Source: a virus
Virus record (IMG/VR): IMGVR_UViG_3300042878_000903
Coordinates: 1 to 64,000 of that record
DNA: 64,000 nt
Direction: 5' to 3' (one strand)
Shown: piece by piece, positions 29,606-37,569 of the stretch
Position numbering within the stretch: the first letter of the stretch is position 1
How the letters are laid out: each line of letters begins with the position of its first letter
The notes under the pieces: model-generated
The model's input: the letters and a program-made list of their open reading frames with translations, nothing else
What the model was told of the DNA's origin: nothing
Databases searched by the model: none
Translations under genes and position numbers: made by a program

Positions 29606-30013
29606 TTATTTTTTAGATTTAGACCTGGCTTTAGATAATGCCTCGAAGTCTTTAACCTTAGTGTCTCCTAGATACCCCCAGGCATATCCGTCGTTAATCA
29701 TTTTTTGATTTATTGAAATTTCTGATCCATCTAAAAATACCCACCCAAGAATTCTTCCGTATTTTTCAGATGAGTCCATTTTTTCTGTTTTAATTACAAC
29801 GGTTTTAGATGCATCAATTGCTTTTTTTAAGTACTCTTTAGACTCAAGGCCTAAAGCTTTTTCTATTTTATCTGTAGTACGACTTTCGGGGGTATCAATT
29901 CCAGCTAATCTAACTCTTGAGCTAAAGGAAATGTCAAAGCCAAGGTCTATGTCCACATCAATAGTATCTCCATCAACAACCTTGCTTACTTTTTTTACAT
30001 AATATTCAAACAT
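29606..30013 (-). CDS. Thermonuclease (SNase family), 135 aa
   Basis: Staphylococcal-nuclease fold: VVDGDTIDV, then RVRLAGIDTPES with catalytic Arg and Asp, a following Glu in the SKEYL helix, and YGRILGWVF with the second Arg. Cleaves DNA and RNA with Ca2+. No signal peptide, so it should act inside the cell, perhaps on host DNA. It has a GGAG ribosome-binding site; the start follows the 2OG gene stop by three bases. Confidence 0.9.
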   Translation of the reverse strand: MFEYYVKKVSKVVDGDTIDVDIDLGFDISFSSRVRLAGIDTPESRTTDKIEKALGLESKEYLKKAIDASKTVVIKTEKMDSSEKYGRILGWVFLDGSEISINQKMINDGYAWGYLGDTKVKDFEALSKARSKSKK

Positions 30014-30016
30014 GTT

Positions 30017-30628
30017 TTACTCCACGGGATTTTCATATAGATATGCAGAAGTTACAAATCTTTCACCTGAAATAAGAGTTTTAACACCATGCTCTAAATT
30101 ACTAGGGAATATTAATACCGAAGCCGTTTCTGGCTTTACAATTAAATTTAAATCAGGAAATTCTAATTCGCCGCCATCAAAATTTTCGTTAAACCATAGA
30201 AGTGCTGTAAACGCTGGCTCAAGGCCAACTCCACCATCATTATGTGCAAACATAAATGACCCTTCTGTATATTTACGCACAACCATATTTTTTTGATCTA
30301 CCCAAGTACGTTCTGGCATCCAATTTATATCTATATTATTCTCAATTGGCGATGTAATATTTAAAGAAAGCCTTTCTTTATTTTTTTCAACATAATCTTC
30401 AAATACATTTTTAAATATAGCCATGACGTCATAATAATGACTCATATTTGGCCAAACAATCACAGCGGCGCCTTTAATTCCACTATGGCATTCTGTACCA
30501 TCTGGATTTAAACCATTTGTATATTCAAACCAATTGTTTTGTTCTTGTATTTTTTTTAACAATATAGAGATATTTTCATCTACATTTTTATAATACCAGA
30601 TATCCTCCGTCAGCCTAACGTGTTCCAT
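30017..30628 (-). CDS. 2OG-Fe(II) dioxygenase, 203 aa
   Basis: Iron ligands His129-Asn-Asp131 and His180, with Arg190 as probable 2OG ligand; GGELEFPDLNLIVKPE and VLIFPSNLEHGV are core strands, closely like the enzyme at 8899. AAAGGAG ribosome-binding site. The 130-base structured leader upstream suggests RNA-level control. Substrate unknown. Confidence 0.88.
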   Translation of the reverse strand: MEHVRLTEDIWYYKNVDENISILLKKIQEQNNWFEYTNGLNPDGTECHSGIKGAAVIVWPNMSHYYDVMAIFKNVFEDYVEKNKERLSLNITSPIENNIDINWMPERTWVDQKNMVVRKYTEGSFMFAHNDGGVGLEPAFTALLWFNENFDGGELEFPDLNLIVKPETASVLIFPSNLEHGVKTLISGERFVTSAYLYENPVE

Positions 30629-30758
30629 TTTTCTCCTTTAAAATAAAGAGCAGTTTTTAAAAAGTCATGCTCAGGACTATGTCAGATATTTAACGTCGCT
30701 GTCTCCTCCGACAAATCTGCGACTCCCCGATGAAGGGGTGCAGAATACTATTATACTA
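30629..30758 (-). promoter_or_regulatory. Structured 5' leader (riboswitch- or attenuator-like)
   Basis: On the - strand, after TAGTATAAT near 30738, two stems compete for the same bases: TCTGC...GCAGA (holding CCCC/GGGG) and GTCGC...GCGAC (holding TGTC/GACA). A third stem GAGCA/TGCTC is followed by TTTATTTT, terminator-like, just before the AAAGGAG site. I do not recognise a known riboswitch class. Confidence 0.5.
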
Positions 30759-31802
30759 CTAAACCCTACTACCAGACTCTCTAGCAGAAGATGGGGAAAC
30801 CTCTATATACTCCAAATTACTTTGAAATTCTTTTATATTAGGCGCACCTGAATATGTAAATGCGCTTCTTATATTATTCAATATATTGTATATGCCTTCT
30901 AATGCTGGGCCTTTAGGATTTACTTCACCAGTAACCCCTTCAAAGCTTATTATAGGATTTTTTACATCCTCTATCCCTTTTTCTTTTAATATATATTCCC
31001 TTGATGCCAATCCACTAAGATAATATTTCCCGTCTATGGATTCGCATTCGTTATGTCCAGCAAGCATCGATCCTAGCATAACAGCACTTGCACCAGCACC
31101 CAAAGCCTTTACTATATCGCCAGAATTTTTAATACCGCCATCTGCAACTATTCCATTTACATAATCATTTTTTACATGTTCATAAATATTCATTATAGAG
31201 GCTAGCGTTGGCGCCCCAAAGCCCGTTACAAGCCTTGTAGTGCAGGCTGCGCCTCCTCCTATTCCTACACGTACAGAATCAGCTCCAGCATCCATTAGCA
31301 TTTTGTATGCACCGTACGACGCTACATTTCCACACATTATATGTGTGCTAGATGGCACCATTGATCTTAAATCAGATACACAATCTGCTGCTAACTTTAA
31401 ATGTCCATTTGCAACATCTAATAAAATAATCTTAATTCCTTTAGAAACAATTATATCTATTGTTTTGCAGTCATAAATATCTGCAGTAGTTATTGTTATT
31501 CCAATTGTATTTTTGTTTATATCACAGGATTTTTTTAACTTTATGTCTAAATTTTCTGACCTACATGTCATTCCAATTGATCCAGATTTATTAAGTGCAT
31601 AAAGCATTTCATAAGAAGATATGGAATCCATTGGAGCAGAAATAATAGGGCCATTAAGATTTAATATTGCATCTGGATTGTTTGGGTTGCCAATTTTTGT
31701 GGTCAGATCTATGTGCGATCTGCTTATTACTGGAGATGAATCATGAGGAATCAATAATATGTCGTCAAAACATAAACCATTAATTGAAGTATTTTTTTTC
31801 AT
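30759..31802 (-). CDS. IMP dehydrogenase / GMP reductase family protein, 347 aa
   Basis: TIM-barrel purine enzyme. The catalytic Cys loop is GIGGGAACTTRLVTGFG; the phosphate site DGGIKNSGDIVKALGAGASAVMLGSMLAG follows. It lacks the CBS domains of most IMP dehydrogenases, and its 347 residues and the TYSGA segment resemble GMP reductase, which returns GMP to IMP. IMPDH activity (guanine synthesis) cannot be excluded. The active-site loop has GGGA instead of GPGS. Useful for balancing nucleotide pools in an AT-rich phage. Confidence 0.85.
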   Translation of the reverse strand: MKKNTSINGLCFDDILLIPHDSSPVISRSHIDLTTKIGNPNNPDAILNLNGPIISAPMDSISSYEMLYALNKSGSIGMTCRSENLDIKLKKSCDINKNTIGITITTADIYDCKTIDIIVSKGIKIILLDVANGHLKLAADCVSDLRSMVPSSTHIMCGNVASYGAYKMLMDAGADSVRVGIGGGAACTTRLVTGFGAPTLASIMNIYEHVKNDYVNGIVADGGIKNSGDIVKALGAGASAVMLGSMLAGHNECESIDGKYYLSGLASREYILKEKGIEDVKNPIISFEGVTGEVNPKGPALEGIYNILNNIRSAFTYSGAPNIKEFQSNLEYIEVSPSSARESGSRV

Positions 31803-31812
31803 TGCTGGGCCT

Positions 31813-32499
31813 TTACTTTAATATTTTTACAGCTACTGCGTGTTCTGAATAAGCTATATACTTATAGTTTATTGAATTTTGTAAAACAAATTCTTGAAAA
31901 GCTTTATATTCGTGATTTCTCCAATTTGGATAACCAAAGTACTCATCGAATATAATTATTGTGTTTTCCCGAATTAAGTCATTTAAATTGCTTAATGCGT
32001 CAATGGTTGGGTCATACATGTCTGAGTCCATGTGAATTAAATCTATTCCTTCTTTAAAATTATTGTTTTTAAAAAATTCTGGGACAGTATCTTTGTATAA
32101 GCCATTGTAAATAGTAACATTTTTTTTAACCGATGGACTTTTTCCATTTAAATTAAACATACCTTTAGCCAAATTCCAGCCAGACCAATCTTTGTCAAGT
32201 CCTAGGAAAGAATCGAAACCAAACACGGAAGCTTTAGGTAACTCCTTTGCAAAATAATTAATTGAATTACCAGACCAAACTCCAAATTCTACTACAACCG
32301 CTTCGCTTTTGTTTTTTATTAAATTACAACAATATTTTCTTAAGTGTTCTCTATTCGAAAACATCATTGCTTCTTGCATTTTTTCTATAGCATAATTCGC
32401 CGAGTCTTTAGCTGCATGATGCAGTATTTGATACATTACTCCAGGGAAATTTTGTATCCCAAATTCATCTGCAGCTACAATATCTCTTTGAAATTCCAT
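31813..32499 (-). CDS. TylF-type SAM-dependent methyltransferase-like protein, 228 aa
   Basis: Class I methyltransferase pattern: motif I VVEFGVWSGNSINYFA, then FGFDSFLGL, the acidic DLIHMDSDMYDPT (metal site) and IIFDEYFGYPNWRNHEYKAF, as in macrocin O-methyltransferase (TylF) relatives. These methylate sugars or small molecules and also occur in surface-glycan clusters. Substrate unknown. 10 bases upstream of the IMPDH-like gene. Confidence 0.78.
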   Translation of the reverse strand: MEFQRDIVAADEFGIQNFPGVMYQILHHAAKDSANYAIEKMQEAMMFSNREHLRKYCCNLIKNKSEAVVVEFGVWSGNSINYFAKELPKASVFGFDSFLGLDKDWSGWNLAKGMFNLNGKSPSVKKNVTIYNGLYKDTVPEFFKNNNFKEGIDLIHMDSDMYDPTIDALSNLNDLIRENTIIIFDEYFGYPNWRNHEYKAFQEFVLQNSINYKYIAYSEHAVAVKILK

Positions 32500-32510
32500 A
32501 GAATATTACG

Positions 32511-32981
32511 TTAGTCCTTTAATGATTTCCATGGATTTGGCGGCAACTTAAGGCTTGATTCTAAGAACCAATTCCATTCCATATGTTTTTTAGTTGCTAA
32601 ATTTAAATGTTCAAGCAATGAGAATTGTTTTTGTATCATAGCAAGTTCTGATAAAACCTTTAACTCTTCAATGACTTTTTTATTAATTGGAACCAAATGC
32701 GTTGCCATTTCAACCCCACAGTACGTATCTGGCTTCACATTGCCAAGAGTTTGGTGATATGAAAATTCTTCTAATGTATATGGTGCTTCCGCTCCAAGCC
32801 TTCTTAACCATAATGATGTTTCCATCAAAATTTCGTCGGCAGTGAGATACATTTCTTTGTAGACAATTTGTGATTGTCTCATCAGTACAGATTCTGTATT
32901 AAGATAAAAACCTTTTACCAAATTCATAAATACTACAGAATTAGATTGGAATGATTGTAAAGATTTAATTAATTGTTTCAT
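32511..32981 (-). CDS. Dps/ferritin-like protein, 156 aa
   Basis: All-helical; the order VKGFYLNTES...YKEMYLTADEI...WLRRLGAEAPYTLEEFSYHQ and the late KKHMEWNWFLESSL helix follow the Dps plan (DNA protection and iron storage during starvation). The usual ferroxidase ligands are mostly missing: the HxNVxG His is Asn here and the second His is not in place, while the later Asp is kept. It may protect DNA by binding rather than iron oxidation. Leaderless start six bases after TATACT. Confidence 0.68.
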   Translation of the reverse strand: MKQLIKSLQSFQSNSVVFMNLVKGFYLNTESVLMRQSQIVYKEMYLTADEILMETSLWLRRLGAEAPYTLEEFSYHQTLGNVKPDTYCGVEMATHLVPINKKVIEELKVLSELAMIQKQFSLLEHLNLATKKHMEWNWFLESSLKLPPNPWKSLKD

Positions 32982-32987
32982 AATATC

Positions 32988-32996
32988 AGTATACCA
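32988..32996 (-). promoter_or_regulatory. Leaderless extended -10 promoter of the Dps-like gene
   Basis: On the - strand TGG-TATACT (hexamer 32993-32988), six bases, ATG at 32981. No strong -35; the TG extension probably compensates. Confidence 0.7.
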
Positions 32997-33033
32997 TTTT
33001 CTGTTATAAAATTGCTAGTGTTAGCAAATTTGG

Positions 33034-33105
33034 AGCCCCCCGTCAGGATTGAACTGACGACCTACGCATTACAAGTGCGTTGCTCTACCACTGAGCTAGA
33101 GAGGC
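33034..33105 (-). tRNA. tRNA-Thr (TGT)
   Basis: Acceptor GCCTCTC/GGGGGGC with two G-U pairs, D arm GCTC/GAGC, anticodon stem ACGCA/TGCGT with loop CTTGTAA, T stem GTCAG/CTGAC. Discriminator T is followed by an encoded CCA (33033-33031). It reads ACA codons. Confidence 0.95.
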
Positions 33106-33110
33106 TTTTG

Positions 33111-33184
33111 TGCGACAGGTAGGACTCGAACCTACGATTACCGAATTATGAGTTCGGGGCTTTAACCAACTAAGCTACTGGCGC
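33111..33184 (-). tRNA. tRNA-Met (CAT)
   Basis: Acceptor GCGCCAG/CTGTCGC with one C-T mismatch, D arm GCTT/AAGC, anticodon stem CCGAA/TTCGG with loop CTCATAA, T stem GTAGG/CCTAC. The CAT anticodon could also be an Ile2 tRNA if C34 is lysidinylated. Five bases before tRNA-Thr, so both come from one transcript. Confidence 0.93.
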
Positions 33185-33193
33185 CTTAATTCA

Positions 33194-33221
33194 ATTGTAC
33201 TATATTAATGCTGGCTGTCAA
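33194..33221 (-). promoter_or_regulatory. Promoter of the tRNA-Met/tRNA-Thr pair
   Basis: On the - strand: TTGACA (33221-33216), 16 bases, TACAAT (33199-33194), nine bases before the tRNA-Met 5' end. It overlaps the end of the 78-aa gene. Confidence 0.85.
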
Positions 33222-33441
33222 TAACAGACTCTACTATTTGCTGTACATATTCAGAAAAATGTTTTCTTATATTGCCAGCTGGCCTCGAACCGTATGACTC
33301 CCATATTCTTTTATATTCAATTACATTATCGTATGTTGTTGGACATAAAATAACTTTATTATATTTTTTTAGTGTTGTAGGAAGTGGTACGTGCTTTGTG
33401 CAACATTTACATTCCTTGGCTCTTTCTTGGTACTCGCTCAT
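33205..33441 (-). CDS. Small zinc-type protein after the terminase gene, 78 aa
   Basis: CKCCTKHVPLPTTL near the start and a later Cys suggest metal binding. ATGA overlap with the terminase gene and a GGAG ribosome-binding site. It may be a terminase-associated factor, by position only. Confidence 0.65.
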   Translation of the reverse strand: MSEYQERAKECKCCTKHVPLPTTLKKYNKVILCPTTYDNVIEYKRIWESYGSRPAGNIRKHFSEYVQQIVESVIDSQH

Positions 33442-35240
33442 ATTATCTCCATATTTTCTATTGATCTTGCTAAACTTTCAGGCATCCTTGGTGCCCTAAT
33501 CATGTTGTATACGTTTTCAACTTCGCCATCACTGACTCCAAAGTCATTGTCGTAACTCATAGAATCATAGTCATGAATTTTTATTTCTTCGTCTCTACGC
33601 ATTCTAGTTCTACTAATTGAATTATATACTGCTCCGCATACAGCATCTGCCAAATCCTTTGATCCTTTTCTTGGGTGGTCAACTTTATCTCTCATAATTC
33701 TTAATTGAAGTAATTCGTCTATTAGTAGTGGTATATGTGGGCCAGATAATCTTTCTTCTAAAACAACCATTGCCATATCGTCATAGTGTTTTTTAGATAC
33801 TGAAAGAATTTCGGTATTAATACCGTATTTTTTTAATTGTTGCATCATGTCGTGGGAATTCCATCTATCAAATGTGCAAGTTTTTATATTAAACCCTCTT
33901 GTTCTTAAAGACAATATGTAGTCTTTTACTTCTGTAAAATCTACTGATTTGTCTGGAGTTGGAGTCCAAAATCTAACCGCATCAATGTTTACAATTGGAG
34001 CTGGTTGGGAGTATGTATCTGTTACCTTTATGTCAACCCATTTACTTACATGGCCCATTGCAACCGCACAATGATCGTGCTTTTGAGCTAAGTCTACGTG
34101 TATAAAATAATCTTTTTCTAGGTCTGGCTTAAACCAATCTTCAAGTCTTCCAAATTTATCTACGGCTAGACCTGCTTGGTTAAAAGCCTTTTCAATTTTT
34201 TCTCTAGATTTAAAAAATGCATCTACGGCGTCTGATGGCATACAGGCAAATCTGCCAAGTGCATCTGGTGCATTTTTATGAAAAGCAACAGTAAAGTCTG
34301 TTATTTTTTTTGTTGGATTTACTTCCCATGTTGGTCTTTTGAGTGCAAATACTCTGGGGTAAACATAAGAAACTATATGATCTTCCTCCCAGGCTACCTC
34401 AAACTCATTGCCTTCTGTGCCGTTTGGCAAGTCTTGATCTAATTTTAATATCTCTGTCCTAACAATTGTTTCTTTTTCCGCTATGACTGATTCATAAAAT
34501 TTTTGTATTGGATCATTTTTAAATCTAGGAAAAGAAAGCAGGATCACCTTGCCCACATCTGGAAAACGTGAGTCAACTGATGCTCTATACATGTCATATA
34601 TTGCATCGGCTGTTTTAGCCTGATCATGACCGCTAGTATTTTCTGTTGCAAATCCAGATATTTCGTCTAGAATTACTACCATAACGTTATATCCTTCCCA
34701 GGCTTCTCTTTCTGAGTGTCCAGAATGAACTGTTATAGATTTATCAAATTTAATTTCTGAAGCTTTGTCTGTATATTTACCAGCAAACCAAGGAGAGTTT
34801 TCAATTCTCATTTTAAATCCTTTAAAAAAAACATTATTAGCCTGCTGTGCGTTAATAGCAATATTTAATATGTCTATGGCATCTTTTGGCGGCTTTCCAT
34901 AATATGCCGCTGGATCTTTAAGACACAATAACAAATAAACAATGTAAGCTACAGAAATTGTTGACGAGTAATCTTTTCCAGAGCCTTTACCCAACTGAGC
35001 AATAACCTCAACACATGTTTGATTAAACACATGTTTGCCTAATTCTTCTCCATAAAGCTTAATGAGAGTAGACTCTTTGTATATTTGAGAACTTTTTTCA
35101 ATAAGCGTATATTGATTTTCTGAAAGTGGTGGTAGTCCCAAGTAATCTGGGCTTGTTACAAAAGTCCGTAGGTCTACTGGCTTTTGCTCAAACTCGTCTC
35201 CATCTAATATGTCTATGAACTCTGAAAAATCAAATGACAT
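33438..35240 (-). CDS. Terminase large subunit, 600 aa
   Basis: Packaging motor and nuclease. The ATPase domain has a Walker A-like GKGSGKD near residue 85 (deviating from GxxGxGKT), Walker B VMVVILDEIS, and the LLSFPRF coupling motif. The C-terminal RNase H-like nuclease has HVDLAQKHD, a central TFDRWNSHDM segment and a final KGSKDLADAVCGAV with Asp ligands. Standard length. The small subunit gene is immediately upstream. Confidence 0.92.
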   Translation of the reverse strand: MSFDFSEFIDILDGDEFEQKPVDLRTFVTSPDYLGLPPLSENQYTLIEKSSQIYKESTLIKLYGEELGKHVFNQTCVEVIAQLGKGSGKDYSSTISVAYIVYLLLCLKDPAAYYGKPPKDAIDILNIAINAQQANNVFFKGFKMRIENSPWFAGKYTDKASEIKFDKSITVHSGHSEREAWEGYNVMVVILDEISGFATENTSGHDQAKTADAIYDMYRASVDSRFPDVGKVILLSFPRFKNDPIQKFYESVIAEKETIVRTEILKLDQDLPNGTEGNEFEVAWEEDHIVSYVYPRVFALKRPTWEVNPTKKITDFTVAFHKNAPDALGRFACMPSDAVDAFFKSREKIEKAFNQAGLAVDKFGRLEDWFKPDLEKDYFIHVDLAQKHDHCAVAMGHVSKWVDIKVTDTYSQPAPIVNIDAVRFWTPTPDKSVDFTEVKDYILSLRTRGFNIKTCTFDRWNSHDMMQQLKKYGINTEILSVSKKHYDDMAMVVLEERLSGPHIPLLIDELLQLRIMRDKVDHPRKGSKDLADAVCGAVYNSISRTRMRRDEEIKIHDYDSMSYDNDFGVSDGEVENVYNMIRAPRMPESLARSIENMEII

Positions 35241-35771
35241 TTAAGCCTCTTGAGATATTATAATAGGCTCTACGATTCCAGTAATCTGAGACAATCTTTT
35301 AGCAACTTCTACTTTACAGTGATTGCAGCTAGATGTAACTTCTTTTAATATGCCAACTAGCATATCTTGCTTTTTTTCATTTTCTAATATTTGCGATGCA
35401 ATTTCATTATTTTCAAGAACTCCTACTGACTGCAACATTGCGATTCTTTTGCCTTCTATGTCTGCAATTAGTTTTAATGTTCCAGACTTTACGTTAAGTT
35501 GGCCTTGAGTGTCTGCATCCTCTACTGTTTTCCATGCCTCTTTAATTAATATATCATAGTGTTGGTCTGCTCCAAGAAGGGCTTCTCTAGCACGTTCTCT
35601 AACATTAGTATCATTGTGGACCACAGACTTCCACTCATCAATATACTCTAAAACATCTTTTCTGTTCATACCAGTTATGGTGGCAATTTGTGTAGCTGAA
35701 TTACCCTTTAACAACTCTGAAACAACTTTATTCATTTTGTCAAAGTGGATGGATGGCTCTATTTCTGTCAT
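35241..35771 (-). CDS. Terminase small subunit-like protein, 176 aa
   Basis: An N-terminal helix-turn-helix (SATQIATITGMNRKDVLEYI) precedes a long helical oligomerisation region and a CNHC pair near residue 148. Directly abuts the large-subunit gene. The call rests on this position and the HTH. The ATG is six bases after a consensus promoter. Confidence 0.78.
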   Translation of the reverse strand: MTEIEPSIHFDKMNKVVSELLKGNSATQIATITGMNRKDVLEYIDEWKSVVHNDTNVRERAREALLGADQHYDILIKEAWKTVEDADTQGQLNVKSGTLKLIADIEGKRIAMLQSVGVLENNEIASQILENEKKQDMLVGILKEVTSSCNHCKVEVAKRLSQITGIVEPIIISQEA

Positions 35772-35777
35772 TAAATG

Positions 35778-35806
35778 ATTATACTTCTAGTCAACCAAAA
35801 TGTCAA
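35778..35806 (-). promoter_or_regulatory. Perfect consensus leaderless promoter of the terminase operon
   Basis: On the - strand: TTGACA (35806-35801), 17 bases, TATAAT (35783-35778), six bases, ATG at 35771. Confidence 0.92.
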
Positions 35807-35953
35807 TTAACGCCTAGGTTTTATACCAAATTTTTCTATATATCTCTGTATAGTCATGGCTGATACACCACATTCCCTAGATATTTCTACAATAGTCTTT
35901 TTCTGAATATTATATCTATTATAAAGCCAGTCTTTATTTTGATAAAGTTTCAT
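35807..35953 (-). CDS. Small helix-turn-helix protein, 48 aa
   Basis: Residues 18-40 (KTIVEISRECGVSAMTIQRYI) form a clear HTH. ATGA overlap with the RuvC-like gene. It ends at the -35 of the terminase promoter, so it is well placed to regulate that operon, though this is inference. Confidence 0.72.
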   Translation of the reverse strand: MKLYQNKDWLYNRYNIQKKTIVEISRECGVSAMTIQRYIEKFGIKPRR

Positions 35954-36516
35954 CGTTGCGTCAGGACCTTATTAGCGTAATGGGCAATTCCAAATGAATC
36001 TGCTACATCAAAATCTGATATTGACAGGCTGTACTTATTATTAAAGTAATCCGCCGTTCTTTGCTTTCTCATATTCCTTAATTGATTTTTATACCATGAG
36101 TCTGCATATCCTGGATTAGATAATCTTATTGCCGATTTTTCTTCTTTAGTAGGATTCTTATTACCAATATAGGCCTGCCATGAAGTTGGAGCAATTGTTA
36201 TAACCTTAGCTCCAGTTGACATAAGCTCTGCAATAACAACCCCGTACACATAAGATAGTTTTATAACAGCATCTGCTGATCTAACTAAAACTGCTCCTTC
36301 AACTGCGATATAATCTGCTTGCAATTCATCTAACATTACACTCATCTTAATTTTTGCATCGTAAATTTTTTCATAAATATCATTTCCAGATAGGTTAATT
36401 TTGCCCCACTTTAATGGCACGTCATTTTCCATAAGGCAAAAAGCTATTGAGTTTGTAGATGCATCAATACCAAGCACTTTAGATGCTCTAGTCTTTACTA
36501 AACTAGCCAATGTCAT
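35950..36516 (-). CDS. RuvC-like Holliday-junction resolvase, 188 aa
   Basis: RNase H-fold resolvase: GIDASTNSIAF (first Asp), YIAVEGAVLV (Glu) and FDVADSFGIAHYA (final Asp pair) give the acidic metal site. Cuts four-way junctions during recombination and before packaging. Overlaps a zinc protein gene upstream by 14 bases, and its position next to the terminase fits late DNA processing. Confidence 0.85.
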   Translation of the reverse strand: MTLASLVKTRASKVLGIDASTNSIAFCLMENDVPLKWGKINLSGNDIYEKIYDAKIKMSVMLDELQADYIAVEGAVLVRSADAVIKLSYVYGVVIAELMSTGAKVITIAPTSWQAYIGNKNPTKEEKSAIRLSNPGYADSWYKNQLRNMRKQRTADYFNNKYSLSISDFDVADSFGIAHYANKVLTQR

Positions 36517-36781
36517 CTATTATACCCATTAAATATTTTTTATCTTTAAAGCGTTTAGATTTTATGCATTTCGAGCAATACATTTCTGTATTGTATCTGC
36601 TTAAAAATCCTGGACATCCCTTGCATTTTCTTGGAGCGCCATTCTTAATAGCTTTTTTTTCGTAATATTTTTGCATAATTCTTTTATTGGTTGCAACTCT
36701 GCAGCATTCGTCAGAACAATACTTTTGATTATGTGTCTTAGGGTTAAAATCTTTAGCACATTCAATACTAAAACATTTCAT
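36503..36781 (-). CDS. Cys-rich zinc-binding protein, 92 aa
   Basis: Two zinc units: C-x4-C...YCSDEC (with Arg-rich helix after, a pattern seen in small nuclease-associated fingers) and CKGC...YCSKC. Likely binds DNA with the neighbouring nucleases. ATGA overlap with the RecB-like gene. Confidence 0.72.
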   Translation of the reverse strand: MKCFSIECAKDFNPKTHNQKYCSDECCRVATNKRIMQKYYEKKAIKNGAPRKCKGCPGFLSRYNTEMYCSKCIKSKRFKDKKYLMGIIDDIG

Positions 36782-37569
36782 TGTTTAGCAACTCTCATTA
36801 AATCAATTTCAACTGTTCCAGGATTAGATCCTTTTGCCCAGCATTCTTTCTTTACTGGACAATATGTGCAAGGAAGTTTATATTTGGTTGCGCCTTCAGG
36901 ACGTTTTGGCAAATCTCCTTCTTTAAAATTATCCCAAACATCTCTCATCCATTGAAATGCATCCTCAATTATTTTCTTGTTTTTATCATTCATAGAAATT
37001 GGGATTATTAATATCTCTTGAGTATTCTTATTTTCATACAAGAAGAAACCTTCTTTGGCATTCTTTAGCTTCATATATGTTAGTAGCTGAAGCATATGAT
37101 TAGGAGAAGATTTCATTTCAGCTTGCCTTGTATCCCAAACTTCTTGCTTGGCTGTTTTGATTTCACCGATAACCGTCTCGCCATCATACTCCATAATTAA
37201 ATCTATAAAGCCTCTAATAGGGGGATACTCATTTACGATCTCTTCTTCTTCCGCTTTCCACTCAGGCATAGTCTTAATAAGACTCTGTAGTCTTTCATGA
37301 GCCTGTGTGCCCTGGGCCATGTTTGCCACAGCAACAGCATCATTCTCATCAATAAAGACAGCCCCAGTAAATGCCATATACCAGTATCTTGGACATGTAC
37401 CATGCCCGTAACCTAGTAAGCTTGGGCTAAAAGACTTCTTTGTGGTGTCTCCATCTGGACGTTTTGTATTTCTATAAGATTCGTCAAGAAGCTGGGCAAA
37501 CTTTTCTGGGTCAAAGAAATTCCCAACATGCTTTTTAAATTTAAGGTTCTTTACTATATCTCTACCCAT
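36778..37569 (-). CDS. RecB/Cas4-like PD-(D/E)XK exonuclease, 263 aa
   Basis: Nuclease core: RGFIDLIMEYDGETVIGEIKTAK gives the D...ExK site, followed by the QLLTYM motif of RecB-type nucleases. A first Cys (GTCPRYW) and three late Cys (PCTYCPVKKEC) are arranged to hold an iron-sulfur cluster as in AddB/Cas4. Start at 37569 chosen because it overlaps the PduO-type stop by 8 bases; no CRISPR genes are near. Probably processes DNA ends for recombination. Confidence 0.88.
   Translation of the reverse strand: MGRDIVKNLKFKKHVGNFFDPEKFAQLLDESYRNTKRPDGDTTKKSFSPSLLGYGHGTCPRYWYMAFTGAVFIDENDAVAVANMAQGTQAHERLQSLIKTMPEWKAEEEEIVNEYPPIRGFIDLIMEYDGETVIGEIKTAKQEVWDTRQAEMKSSPNHMLQLLTYMKLKNAKEGFFLYENKNTQEILIIPISMNDKNKKIIEDAFQWMRDVWDNFKEGDLPKRPEGATKYKLPCTYCPVKKECWAKGSNPGTVEIDLMRVAKQ

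Noticed and set aside
33270-33320. tRNA-like GGTTCGAGGCC on the - strand
   Set aside because: No matching acceptor, anticodon or D arm; it lies in the coding sequence of the 78-aa gene.
36778-37569. Cas4-like nuclease as part of a CRISPR system
   Set aside because: No cas1/cas2 genes or repeats nearby; RecB-type phage nucleases with iron-sulfur cysteines are common.
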